NCBI GenBank assembly: GCA_030448185.1
Contig: JAUJNL010000015.1
Location: forward strand, 1-64,000
Direction of reading: 5' to 3'
From: Cytophagales bacterium
GTDB taxonomy: Bacteria; Bacteroidota; Bacteroidia; Cytophagales; 172606-1
Length of the DNA: 64,000 bases
The notes beneath the pieces were generated by a model, which saw only the letters and a list, made by a program, of their open reading frames with translations, searched no databases and had not been told where the DNA came from. Position 1 is the first letter of the stretch, and the number at the start of each line of letters is the position of its first letter. The translations under genes and the position numbers were made by a program. Below are positions 44,142-53,570 of this stretch, in pieces.

Positions 44142-46070
44142 TTACAACTGAGCTTCCAATTTCGTTGTATTTCCGGCATTATCGGAGATTTCCAGGACCA
44201 GGTGTCCTTTCAGGGGCTTGTTCTTATCCAGGGGATCGGCCCAAATGAGATTGGTTTTGTAATCATACTGCATCAGCAGCCATTTGCCATCCAGATAGGC
44301 CTTGATTTCATCAATTCCCGACAGGTTATCGGTGATGGTACAGGCAATCCGGGAAGGCGTGCGGACTACCAGCCGGGCCACGGGGGGAACATTATCGGCA
44401 GCAACAGTGAACGTACCTAACTCTTTTGTGTCAAAGCTAATCTCGCTGCCTACCCAAGTGCCTCCCTGGTATACCAGACGCCCATTCTTAATAATATAAG
44501 CATCCATTTTTGAAAGATCGGCGCCACCGGTTTCTGGCTTCAGGCGGATATTGATTTTATCCTTCAGAGGAATGTCGCTACGCCCGATCTGGAAGCGGTT
44601 GCCTTGCCTTGCCGTTTCCAGAAAAAGGGTATCGAAAAGGGAGCTTTCATCAAAAAGAATGCTCAAAGAATCGGCTTCAAACAGGTACCGCTGCCGGGAA
44701 GCTACCGTAGCCTTAAAATTAAAGGTTTTACTCTTTCCTCCCGTCATTGCCCCTACTGAATCGGGCACGGCCCGTTGCATATTCCACAAATATGCGACTT
44801 CACCGCCGTGGCTATAGGCTGGTGCCAGTTCACTGAGACGGCCTTTAATGTATAAGCGGGCCGGTTCGATGCCTGCCTGTCCGGTTTTCCGTTTTAATAC
44901 GAGGGTATTTTCCTGCAATTCGGATTGCCAGGCCGCTGTTGTAGTACTTACATTCACCAAAGGTGAAGGGGGTACGGGCTGGCTGCCTTTCAGGGTAAAC
45001 TGCAACTTTGACTGGTTCCCGTTGGCATCCCACACGCTAATTACTACCGTATGCGGATTATTATCCCCAATGTTGATTACGCCTTTGCCGGCACCGGTTT
45101 TGTAAACGCCCAAGTCATTGCCATCTGCCACGTAGCAACGCTGAAACCGGCTGCCATTGCGCATGTACACCGGGTAATTCATGTGCACATTGATACTGCG
45201 CGAAACGTCAAAAGATAATTTATCGAGGTGATAGTAGAAGACTACTGCATTGTCCATTTTGACCTCAATACTGCTGATTCCGTTGCGTCCGCTGGAACCA
45301 TCAGCCAGGTCACTGGAGAGGAGTTCCAGTCCTACTGGTCCCCAGACGGGAATGGCACTGCTGATCGCATACACGTTAGGCGCCGTTTTACGGGGCACAA
45401 ATTCAAACCGGCCAAATTGGTCCTTTACCCGGGAACTGTATCCCATCGCCTGGATCGCCAGCCGGTCAATCACTGGGGCGATATGATCATGTACCTCCTT
45501 GAAACCAAAATATTGAGGATTATACACAATGTCCTGCTTGTCACGGATCTCGTAGTGCAGGTGCGGCCCACCGGAGCCCCCGGTATTCCCCGAAAATGCC
45601 ACTATTTCCCCTTTTTTTACCCGAAGTTGGGAACTGTCCGGCAACAATTCGATTTCGAAAGTCTGCTGTGCATATTGTTGCTGCCGCAAGTAGTCACCAA
45701 TTATTTTATTAAAATTTTTGATATGGGCATACACCGTTACATAGCCATTGGGATGCGTCAGGTAGAGTGCATTGCCGTAGCCAGCCCGGGCAATCTTGAT
45801 TCTTGACACGTAGCCATCCGCCGACGCATAAATAGGCAAGCCTTCCCGCCCCTGCGTACGGACATCGAGTCCCGCGTGGAAATGGTTAGGACGAAGCTCT
45901 CCCATGTTTCCGGCAATGGCATTAACCTGACCGGGCATGATCGGAAACTGAAAATATCCCTGCGGATATTGCTTCTGGGCGGTAGCGGGCATTCCGCACA
46001 CCAGCGAGGCAACAATCCCTAACAACCCATATATTCCGCTAAATCTATTCGAAAGAAACCTGTACTGCAT
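44142..46070 (-). CDS. M23 family metallopeptidase (LytM-like), exported
   Basis: A 642-residue periplasmic protein with a signal peptide (LLGIVASLVCGMPATAQ). The M23 domain lies near residues 40-190: GELRPNHFHAGLDVRTQGRE gives the first His and Asp, and SGNTGGSGGPHLHYEIRDKQ the HxH motif, so the zinc site is complete and the enzyme is probably an active endopeptidase on peptidoglycan. A long C-terminal region of Ig/beta-sandwich-like repeats (DNAVVFYYHLDKLSFDVSRS; TITDNLSGIDEIKAYLDGKW) follows, as in Bacteroidota homologues. Monocistronic; the 155-bp gap upstream has no other feature. Confidence 0.9.
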   Translation of the reverse strand: MQYRFLSNRFSGIYGLLGIVASLVCGMPATAQKQYPQGYFQFPIMPGQVNAIAGNMGELRPNHFHAGLDVRTQGREGLPIYASADGYVSRIKIARAGYGNALYLTHPNGYVTVYAHIKNFNKIIGDYLRQQQYAQQTFEIELLPDSSQLRVKKGEIVAFSGNTGGSGGPHLHYEIRDKQDIVYNPQYFGFKEVHDHIAPVIDRLAIQAMGYSSRVKDQFGRFEFVPRKTAPNVYAISSAIPVWGPVGLELLSSDLADGSSGRNGISSIEVKMDNAVVFYYHLDKLSFDVSRSINVHMNYPVYMRNGSRFQRCYVADGNDLGVYKTGAGKGVINIGDNNPHTVVISVWDANGNQSKLQFTLKGSQPVPPSPLVNVSTTTAAWQSELQENTLVLKRKTGQAGIEPARLYIKGRLSELAPAYSHGGEVAYLWNMQRAVPDSVGAMTGGKSKTFNFKATVASRQRYLFEADSLSILFDESSLFDTLFLETARQGNRFQIGRSDIPLKDKINIRLKPETGGADLSKMDAYIIKNGRLVYQGGTWVGSEISFDTKELGTFTVAADNVPPVARLVVRTPSRIACTITDNLSGIDEIKAYLDGKWLLMQYDYKTNLIWADPLDKNKPLKGHLVLEISDNAGNTTKLEAQL

Positions 46071-46225
46071 TCGTCTGATTGAAATTTTTCCCTAAAGTTC
46101 TGCTGGTTGATTTAAAGATACGCCGATACCCCGAAAGAAAGCTTCTCCCTCCCGCGGGTACGCATTCAAACCTATACCTTAACTCACAGAACCTCTTTCG
46201 AATTTCACTTGCGGATAAGATTTTT

Positions 46226-46834
46226 TTATTTCACCTCAAAATCTAACATCTTCTTTCCTTCAATACTAGCCTCCAGGCGGTCACCTGGCTGAACGGCGCT
46301 TACGCCTTTGGGAGTGCCGGTGAAAATGATGTCGCCCTTCCTCAAGGTAAAGAACCGGGAAACATAGGCAACGATCACGTCAAAGCTAAAAAGCATGAGA
46401 CTCGTGTTGCCTTGCTGACGCGTTACTCCGTTGATTTGCAGACTGAAATGCAGGTTTTGCAAATCAAAACCGCCTTTGGGAACAAATTCAGAGACTGGCG
46501 CCGAACCATTAAAAGCCTTGGCAATTTCCCAGGGCAGCCCTTTTTCCTTGCACCTTTGCTGAAGGTCGCGGGCCGTAAAGTCAATGCCGATGCCGATCTC
46601 GTCGTAGTATTTATGGGCAAACTTCTCGTCAATGTTTTTACCCTCTTTACTGATCTTCAGCAAAATTTCTACTTCATGGTGAATATCCTTCGAAAAATCG
46701 GGGTAATAAAAGGGAGAATTGTCTTTTAAAAGGGCCGTATCGGGCTTCAGGAAGACAACCGGTTCATCAGGACGTTCATTTTGCAACTCTTTGATATGTT
46801 CAGCGTAATTTCTACCGATAGCAATAATTTTCAT
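46226..46834 (-). CDS. fumarylacetoacetate hydrolase family protein
   Basis: A 202-residue FAH-fold enzyme of the FAHD1/YcgM group, which includes acylpyruvate hydrolases and oxaloacetate decarboxylases. Metal ligands appear in HHEVEILLKISKEG (E-x-E) and the downstream Asp of GIGIDFTARDLQ; the closing signature is GDIIFTGTPKGVSAVQPGD. Length is the short form. It is cytoplasmic, with a start at 46834 (MKIIAIGRNYAEHIKEL) matching the family. No pathway neighbour helps to choose the substrate. Confidence 0.88.
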   Translation of the reverse strand: MKIIAIGRNYAEHIKELQNERPDEPVVFLKPDTALLKDNSPFYYPDFSKDIHHEVEILLKISKEGKNIDEKFAHKYYDEIGIGIDFTARDLQQRCKEKGLPWEIAKAFNGSAPVSEFVPKGGFDLQNLHFSLQINGVTRQQGNTSLMLFSFDVIVAYVSRFFTLRKGDIIFTGTPKGVSAVQPGDRLEASIEGKKMLDFEVK

Positions 46835-47043
46835 CCTATTTTGGTTTGATGTTTGATTATTCTAATGGAACGGATCATAAGTTTTGCGTATAAGGTCTAA
46901 CGTTGACTTGCAACAATAAGCCGGAAACGAAAAAGCCGAAACCCGAAGCTGAGAACCAGCATCCGGCGAAAATAGCGATAAAATTGTGACGGATAGATCC
47001 TGTTGACGCCAAAACTTTACAAAATACGTAACTGTAATAAAAA

Positions 47044-47885
47044 CATGAAAAAAACCCTTATTGCCCTCACCCTGATAGGGTTCATGGTGAGTTGTGCCGA
47101 GGTTCCCCATTACGGGACGCCGGCAACTGAGATTAGTAAGCAACCAGGAGCTCTATACTCTTAGCTTTCAGGCCTACAATCAATTCCTGCAGCAGAACCA
47201 GGTAGTGAATAATTCGGCTCAGGCGGCAACCGTAAAACAGGTAGGTAGCCGCTTGCAGGCTGCTATTGAGACGTATATGCGTCAGAAAGGGCTCAGTGAA
47301 CAATTGTCCGGCTACCGCTGGGAATTTAACGTGGTGGAGAACCAGCAGGTCAATGCTTTCTGCATGCCGGGAGGTAAAGTGGTGGTATACACGGGTATCC
47401 TGCCCGTAACCCAGAGTGAAACCGGCCTAGCGGTGGTGATGGGACACGAAATTGCCCATGCTATTGCGGAACATGGCAACGAACGGACCAGCCAGGGGCT
47501 GCTTGCGAATGGATTGCTGCAAGCTGGTTCCATTGTGGTAGATTCTAATCCTTCATTGGCCCGCCAGATCGCACTGCAAGCCGCTGGGGTAGGTACGCAA
47601 CTGGGCATGCTGGCTTATGGTCGGAAGCAGGAATCCGAGGCTGATGAGATTGGATTGATTATGATGGCAATGGCCGGCTACAATCCGGAAGAATCCATCA
47701 ACTTCTGGCAACGGATGGCCGCCCAGAACAAAGGACAGGAGCCGCCTGAATTTCTGTCTACGCACCCCTCCAACCAGACCCGTATCAACGATCTGAAGCG
47801 GCTCATCCCGAAAACAATGCAGTACTATAAAGGTGGCAAAGGTGGCGGGTCCGCAGCGGGTGCGGCCGGTAGCCGGGGAAAATAA
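47044..47885 (+). pseudogene. M48 family metallopeptidase lipoprotein, one frameshift at a C-run
   Basis: The ATG at 47044 starts a lipoprotein signal, MKKTLIALTLIGFMVSCAEV (Cys at 17). The family continues PITGRRQLRLVSNQELYTLS, but here the run CCCC at 47103-47106 has one base too many, moving the rest to another frame. After the shift the protein is normal: zinc motif GHEIAHAIAEHGNERTSQ, third ligand in RKQESEADEIGLIMMAMAGY, and STHPSNQTRINDL near the end. Such BepA/YcaL-like proteases do periplasmic quality control. A one-base fix makes it intact, so a homopolymer sequencing error is likely. Confidence 0.85.
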
Positions 47886-47977
47886 ATCGGTTGACGACGT
47901 TCGATGTGCGATTAACTGCGTTGAGCCATTCAGGGTTGGCGATGTTTGGTGAGGATATCGGATGTAATTAATAAGCT

Positions 47978-48008
47978 AAAAGCCCGGGGCGAGTAGCTTC
48001 GGGCTTTT
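47978..48008 (+). terminator. terminator after the M48 gene
   Basis: AAAAGCCCG (47978-47986) pairs with CGGGCTTTT (48000-48008). Confidence 0.8.
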
Positions 48009-48204
48009 GTGGCTTACTCTCATACTTCCCCAGGATAAATAGGGAGCCATGTATTTACTACTTCTTACCTCCTACTTCGCTCCTTGCGTCAACGCACCAA
48101 ATGCAGCCATCAAACCATGGCCTGGTCTTTTGGCTCTGCGCATTTCGCAGCTTGCTTGCTGTCCTGCATGGTGGTATATGCCGGTCTTCTTTCTTTATTT
48201 GTTT

Positions 48205-48414
48205 TTACTTTGTCTCGTATTCAAATTCAATCGGCAACAGTTTGGATAAATCCACATTCTTAGAAGCATCCATAATTTCCAATCCCACAATCTTATCTCC
48301 TTCTCCTATATCAGCTACCATATATTCATTCAGCCTTTCATTCTCCACTTGCTGTTTTCGTTCATCAAGCCGGATATAGAGTAAATCTGTCTTTTGATTA
48401 TAATATATTTTCAT
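48205..48414 (-). CDS. DUF2283 family protein, putative antitoxin
   Basis: A 69-residue protein with the DUF2283 pattern MKIYYNQKTDLLYIRLDERK, then MVADIGEGDKIVGLEIMDAS. It lies eight bases after the DUF4258 gene on the same strand. Pairs of DUF4258 (RelE-like fold) with DUF2283 are frequent and are usually read as toxin-antitoxin modules, with DUF2283 the antitoxin-like partner. The base composition is A/T-richer than the flanks, in line with a mobile module. The gap 47886-48204 holds the terminator above and no gene. Confidence 0.8.
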   Translation of the reverse strand: MKIYYNQKTDLLYIRLDERKQQVENERLNEYMVADIGEGDKIVGLEIMDASKNVDLSKLLPIEFEYETK

Positions 48415-48422
48415 TGTCTCTT

Positions 48423-48728
48423 TTATTTGATGTAAAACACTAACACGGTTACGGTGAAAACTTCTCCATTCTCAATCACGTAATACACCTCTACCTTTTT
48501 CTGCTTATACGCTTTGTTGTTCCAAATAGCATTGAAATCATAGATTTTGTACTTAGCTAATCTTCCATATTTGGCCGGAAAAGCTATCCCGTTTTCTACA
48601 ACGTCTCTGATTTCAATTTCATTCGTTCCTCTCTCATTTGCTCTTTCTATGGTATGTGGTTCTATAATTATTTTCACGTTAAGTCTTTTTGCCAATATAG
48701 TGTTTTTTCCTTTGCTGGCATATAACAT
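48423..48728 (-). CDS. DUF4258 family protein, putative toxin
   Basis: About 80-100 residues: IIIEPHTIERANERGTNEIE is the DUF4258 helix, followed by AFPAKYGRLAKYKIYDFNAI, with KKVEVYYVIENGEVFTVTVL as the terminal strands. The frame opens at 48728, but the conserved domain begins about 18 residues later, so the true start may be further downstream. The fold is related to RelE/BrnT-like toxins. Genetic coupling to the DUF2283 gene supports a toxin-antitoxin reading. Catalytic residues are not certain. Confidence 0.75.
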   Translation of the reverse strand: MLYASKGKNTILAKRLNVKIIIEPHTIERANERGTNEIEIRDVVENGIAFPAKYGRLAKYKIYDFNAIWNNKAYKQKKVEVYYVIENGEVFTVTVLVFYIK

Positions 48729-48767
48729 CTAATATCCGACATCGGCTGTCCGATATCCGAAATCATG

Positions 48768-50669
48768 TTATCCTAATCTCACATTTCCATTGTCGAGCAA
48801 CCTTATTTCTCCCGTTCCGGCCATTTCCCGGATGGTTTCCAGCAGTGCGTTTTCATCTTTAGGATTGATGTGAGTCACCAAAAGCTGCAAATCCAGGTCT
48901 TTTCCCGCCAGTATGGTTCTGATCTGATGCCGGTAATCTCCCAAATCACTTTTGCCTTCTTTCTTCTTACGCAGGCAATTGTCACACACGCCACAGCTTT
49001 CGTCCGAGATTTCGTCAAAATATTCCAGCAGCATCTGCGTACGGCAACGTTCAGCATGGGTGACGTAATAAATCACTGACTCGGCCTTCCGGGAGTCTTT
49101 CTCCCGGCGCTGGTTCATTTGCCGGACATCAAGCGGAAGACGGCTTGCCTCGTGACGGGGGGTGGTAAAAGTTAACTGGGGTTTGTCTTTCTGCCGGTCA
49201 TATACCACAATAGTAAACCGATGCAGGGCAGTAAGCACTTTTTCAACGGTAGCGGCATCCGTGCCGTACTGCCGGGCTATCTGGGATTCGGAGATAGGCA
49301 AAAAACTTGAGAATAATTCCCCGCCGTACATGCGGAGCACCAGCTTGATCATGGGGTCATACCCGGCGTTGGCAATCTGGAATTCGTACAACGTTTTTTT
49401 GTCAACGGGAAAGAACAGTTTGGAGGGGCTATAAAAACCTTCACTCAGCTGAATGAATCCTTCATCTTCCAGCCTTTTGAGGGCATGATAGGTTTCAATG
49501 GCGGGCAGACCATAATTCTTCTGAAAACTTTCCAGCTCAAAATCATAACTGGCCATAAAACCACTGCCAGTAGCTAACTGATAGTAGTTGGCCAGTGACT
49601 GATATACCTGCCGCAGAAAGGCCTCGGTTGGATAGGCCAGCCCAATTCTTTTCCGTAAATCCTCCATATCCGAAGGGTGGTACAAAGCTACGGCGTAGGC
49701 TTTTTTCTCATCCCGTCCGGCCCGGCCCGCTTCCTGATAGTAGGCCTCCAAGGTATCCGGCAGATCCAGGTGAACCACTACCCGTACATCGGGTTTATCA
49801 ATCCCCATTCCAAAAGCATTGGTGGCGACAATGACGCGGGTACGGTTACTGATCCAGGCGTCCTGTTTGGCGGAACGCTGCGTATTGTCCAGACCGGCAT
49901 GGTAAAAATCGGCCCGTATCCCCTGCCCATTAAGAAAATGAGACACCTCTTGCGTCCGTTTTCGGCTCCGGACGTACACTACCGCGGTTCCGGGCACTTT
50001 CCGGAGAATAGCCAGCAACCGGCGTTCTTTGTCCTCTTCCAGGAAGGCGGAGTAGGAAAGATTTTCGCGGGAGAAGCTTTTTTGAAACAGTTGTCCCCGG
50101 CGGAATTGCAACTTTTCAGTGATATCCTGCCGTACTTCTTTGGTAGCAGTGGCAGTCAGGGCAATAACCGGTACGTGGGGGGCAAGTTCACGAAGCTGGG
50201 CAATTTGCAGATAGGGTGGACGGAAATCGTATCCCCATTGGGAAATGCAGTGCGCTTCATCCACGGCCAGCAAACCAGTTTTCATCTGTTTGAACCGTTC
50301 CGTAAACAGATCCGTCTGAATCCGTTCCGGTGATACATAGAGGAATTTGGTCGTGCCATACACGCAATTATCCAGGGCAATATCGATCTCGCGACGGTTC
50401 ATTCCTGAATAAATGGCTACCGCCGGAATACCCCTTTTCCGCAAGCCTTCCACCTGATCTTTCATCAGGGCAATCAGCGGAGAAATGACCAGGCAAATTC
50501 CATCCATAGCCATAGCCGGCACCTGAAAGCAGATAGATTTCCCTCCCACCGTGGGCAGCAAAGCCCGGGAAACATGACCAGTCAATACGGACTGAATAAT
50601 TTCTTCCTGCAAAGGCCGGAAGGCATCATATCCCCAGTATTGCTTGAGAATGGAATGAATGGATGACAT
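48768..50669 (-). CDS. recQ: RecQ-family ATP-dependent DNA helicase
   Basis: A 633-residue 3'-5' helicase from the ATG at 50669 (MSSIHSILKQYWGYDAFRPL is the usual start; an ATG 33 bases upstream is less likely). Q motif and motif I follow, with motif I reading LLPTVGGKSICF: V41 replaces the expected Gly of TGGGKS, which is unusual. Motif II is VDEAHCISQWGYDFRP, motif VI is YYQEAGRAGRDEKKA. The RecQ-Ct zinc site (CRTQMLLEYFDE...CGVCDNC) is complete and a winged-helix end remains. No HRDC domain is present, as in many Bacteroidota forms. Confidence 0.88.
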   Translation of the reverse strand: MSSIHSILKQYWGYDAFRPLQEEIIQSVLTGHVSRALLPTVGGKSICFQVPAMAMDGICLVISPLIALMKDQVEGLRKRGIPAVAIYSGMNRREIDIALDNCVYGTTKFLYVSPERIQTDLFTERFKQMKTGLLAVDEAHCISQWGYDFRPPYLQIAQLRELAPHVPVIALTATATKEVRQDITEKLQFRRGQLFQKSFSRENLSYSAFLEEDKERRLLAILRKVPGTAVVYVRSRKRTQEVSHFLNGQGIRADFYHAGLDNTQRSAKQDAWISNRTRVIVATNAFGMGIDKPDVRVVVHLDLPDTLEAYYQEAGRAGRDEKKAYAVALYHPSDMEDLRKRIGLAYPTEAFLRQVYQSLANYYQLATGSGFMASYDFELESFQKNYGLPAIETYHALKRLEDEGFIQLSEGFYSPSKLFFPVDKKTLYEFQIANAGYDPMIKLVLRMYGGELFSSFLPISESQIARQYGTDAATVEKVLTALHRFTIVVYDRQKDKPQLTFTTPRHEASRLPLDVRQMNQRREKDSRKAESVIYYVTHAERCRTQMLLEYFDEISDESCGVCDNCLRKKKEGKSDLGDYRHQIRTILAGKDLDLQLLVTHINPKDENALLETIREMAGTGEIRLLDNGNVRLG

Positions 50670-50951
50670 ACGAGCAGAAGCGCAAGGATCAAAATTAGCC
50701 AAATAAGCAGAAATGTAAGTTCACCCACCATAACCTTCTCAATTGCTGCTGATGAAATTGTTAATTGATAAAAAATCTAATAAGCTATTTTTTTAATTGA
50801 CTTATCCATCTATGTTCTATCCACCATTTTTCAGCCTGGTTAGCCCTGTGAATCCTTTAAATGGGTACTACTTGTATCAATTGCGTTAACCAGCCAAAGA
50901 ACACTACTTGCCCAAAAGCTGATTGCCCAATCCGGAGTTGAAAACCGGCAA

Positions 50952-52275
50952 ATGAATGACATCGAAGGATATGAGGACCATGACTATCTTTTAGTAAAAG
51001 CTGAATCACCCACCGGCACTTTTACCTTCCGGGTAATCCACGTACCAAGTGGTGCAATAAAGATGTATTCCGTTGCCAGGGAGCAGCTACATCTACTGGG
51101 CTACTCAGCAAATTCAGATGAAATTACGGCCTATTTTTCTTCAAGCAATCTGGGTGATGGCAAAAGAACAGAGTGTCTTACTTTCTCAAAAAGTACCCGC
51201 ACTTTTATGCCGGTAAAAATCGTCCCCGGGATGATACCAGATCAAACTGGTTTCGAGTGCATTTATAGACGGGAAGTTTTTGATGTTATCCGTACAAGCG
51301 AAAGAACAGAGATTGGTGCTTAATACTTATGATAAAGAAAAAATCATCGATACGCAGGAGTTCGCCGTTCAGGATGAGGAATTATTCAAGCACTTCAAAA
51401 AGAATACGTTTGAATACATTCCCAATCTTACTGAAATTCCTTTTGAGCAGGCAATAAGCCAGAATAAAAGTTATGCATATCAAAATAAATTACTACTAAT
51501 CAGTGACAACTGGAAATCCGAAGGGCTTGCCCAACTGATGATTGTATCTTTGGGTTTAGGTAGCAGTACCATTGATGCAAAAACGATTTCTTTACCCTAT
51601 GAGTCGAAAGTAGATCATAACAGTTTCCTGCGAGATAATCGGCTCTTTGTGCTGGGGATTGACAGGACTATGCTTAGCATTAATGTGCATGATATTAATT
51701 CTTTGCAAAAGATAACAGCATACAACTACCTGAAAGGACAGCCCATCCCTTGGAAGGCCTCTGATCTGACCAGTAATGATACCAATCTGGATGAACAATG
51801 GCGGGGTCACTGGCCGGAAGCTGAAATAGCCAAGTATACCCTCAAAGAATTAAATGGCGGTACGCCAGTTATTAGCATTTCCGAAGCCGATAACGATCAC
51901 ATCAGAATACTGATAGGCAATAATATTATTCCCAGATCTGGCGGGGGCGGCATGATGGTGCCAACCGGAGGAGGATCTTTTAGCACACCGGGCGGCTCCG
52001 TCTCAGTACCTGTAAGCTATCATTGGATGCCAACCAGTTATGGCGGCCCTAGAACTAAAATTTCGTTCTTTGGCTATTTGCGCAAATCTGATTTATCCTC
52101 TACAACCGAAACCTTCTCCAGCAATGGAAATTTTGACTGCCTTGAAAAACGCATTGAGCAACTAAACGGAGAAATTAAATTTGGCGGACAAGGAATAATT
52201 AATGCAAGAGAAAAGATATATTTTATCTATGTGGATAAGAAAAACAAAACTATGTCCATTGAATCTTTTCAGTAG
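50952..52275 (+). pseudogene. hypothetical protein in two frames
   Basis: Two frames read as one gene of about 440 residues: MNDIEGYEDHDYLLVKAESP then, after a shift near 51285, FLMLSVQAKEQRLVLNTYDK to the end DKKNKTMSIESFQ. The C-terminal part has a Gly/Ser/Pro-rich linker (SGGGGMMVPTGGGSFSTPGG). Composition suggests a secreted or cytoplasmic beta-rich protein, but no signal peptide is visible at the listed start, so the N-terminus may be missing. I do not recognise the family. The gap 50703-50951 shows nothing else. Confidence 0.55.
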
Positions 52276-52310
52276 TTAGTAATCCACGTTGTAGAACAAC
52301 ATTTTTTCAA

Positions 52311-52342
52311 CCAAAAAGCCGGCCTATGGACCGGCTTTTTGG
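52311..52342. terminator. bidirectional terminator
   Basis: CCAAAAAGCCGG (52311-52322) and CCGGCTTTTTGG (52331-52342) are perfectly complementary around an eight-base loop, with A-rich and T-rich ends. Confidence 0.85.
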
Positions 52343-52536
52343 TTTTGACACCCCAGCGAAAATAACCCTGTATAATTCTCCGGCAGGCTGGTACCAATCC
52401 TGTCTCATAGTACCGCTGGCGCTGCATCCATAATTTTTCTATATTTCTTCGCACCTGGGTTACTTTTCCGGTATAACAGGCTACTAAACTCCCACACATC
52501 TCTACTCAGCAGCACCTATGTTATTTCACCGTCTTA

Positions 52537-52791
52537 ATGTACGGATTGTTTTCTGCCGTTTCGCTGCAAAAAACGGTAAGAGACCAGTTGGAAGGTATCT
52601 CAGTAACCAACATTTATTATGGACTGCGCTGGTTTTCGACCATTCTGGCTATTCTGCTGCTGGTCGTCGGACTCTGGAATGCCAATCTGACTCCGAGTGA
52701 AAAAGGGTTTTATGGAATGTCTTTTACGCTCAGTCTGTTTGCCGCCATTGCCGTCCAGAAGAATACCCGCGACAACAAAAGAGTGAAATAA
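52537..52791 (+). CDS. YiaAB two-helix domain membrane protein, N-terminally truncated
   Basis: 84 residues remain: [17 protein letters not shown] ends a first YiaAB unit, and [20 protein letters not shown] plus [16 protein letters not shown] make a second two-helix unit. YiaA-type proteins normally have two full units (about 120 residues or more). The first pair of helices is mostly missing here: upstream codons in frame read CYFTVL and then unrelated sequence, which suggests a deletion next to this site. A function in the inner membrane is unknown for the family. A partial product may still be made from the ATG at 52537. Confidence 0.6.
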   Translation: MYGLFSAVSLQKTVRDQLEGISVTNIYYGLRWFSTILAILLLVVGLWNANLTPSEKGFYGMSFTLSLFAAIAVQKNTRDNKRVK

Positions 52792-52809
52792 ACGCCTGAT
52801 GAATAATGT

Positions 52810-52895
52810 TAAATTTTGAATGCTAAATGTTAAATGAATAAGATTGAACTACTTCCAAACAAGCAGTCACTTTAACATTTAGCATTCAAAATTTA
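52810..52895. repeat. intergenic dyad with perfect 25-bp arms
   Basis: The arm at 52810-52834 (TAAATTTTGAATGCTAAATG onward) is exactly complementary to 52871-52895, around a 36-base loop. It is the clearest copy of the TTTAGCATTCAAAATT word family. The stop of the uma2-like remnant lies in its right arm. Confidence 0.9.
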
Positions 52896-53502
52896 GGTAC
52901 CTTCCAGGGTAATGTCTTCGTAAATGTGAGCAACAGATACTACCAGATCAAAGATTCCAAGTGTAAATGCTGGTCCTTGCCAAACACCACCCGGAAACTC
53001 CATCCGCCGGAATGCCTCTCATATACATGCAGCAAGTAATCCTTACGGGAAACCAGGATATAAGCTTGCAAACTGGGCATTTTCTGGTAATAAGCCAGCT
53101 TGATATCCATATCGTATTTTTCGGTCCCCTTAGACAATACTTCCACCAGCAGCACCGGATCCTTTTTGAGGTTTCATTCTCCTTGTCCCGATCAGAACAG
53201 GTAACCATCACGTCGGGGTAGGTATAGAATTCCTTCGCAACCACTTCCAGCTTGATATTTTCGCTAAAGGGTAATACAACCCTTGGGCCTGAAGTGATTC
53301 CGCAGGAGGGTAGTTACGTTGTAGACGCAGAGGTTATGGGAAGAAGTAGTACCGGCCATCGCAAACACTTCACCCTTAAAATACTCATAACGCATATCCT
53401 GACCTTCCTCAAATTCAGGTACTCCTCGTAGGTATGATGCTGCTTATTTTCTAGGGTAATCCCATAATACTACTGTTTTGAATTTAAGTACCTTTTCGCC
53501 AT
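52893..53502 (-). pseudogene. Uma2/DUF820 family nuclease-like protein, frameshifted
   Basis: The Uma2 family (PD-(D/E)XK-related, PF05685) can be followed through several frames: HTYEEYLNL near the 5' end at 53440, then VVAKEFYTYPDVMVTCSDRD, DPVLLVEVLSKGTEKYDMD, KLAYYQKMPSLQAYILVSR and the C-terminal HIYEDITLEGT with a stop at 52893. A stop also occurs in the first 15 codons. At least four changes are needed. The catalytic D (PDVMV) and E-x-L (VEVLS) motifs survive. The family is abundant and of unclear role in Cytophagales. Confidence 0.75.
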
Positions 53503-53570
53503 GGCTTAATGCTTCTTAAAAATTAAGCTACGAATGCCTCACATTGATATTGTCAAGCTTAAGCTTTTTC

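Noticed and set aside
48049-48249. 66-residue hydrophobic plus frame after the M48 terminator
   Set aside because: Overlaps the DUF2283 gene on the other strand and reads as a low-complexity Leu/Cys-rich peptide.
52269-52499. 76-residue minus frame between the hypothetical gene and yiaA
   Set aside because: Its C-terminal third is the perfect terminator palindrome at 52311-52342; the rest matches no family.
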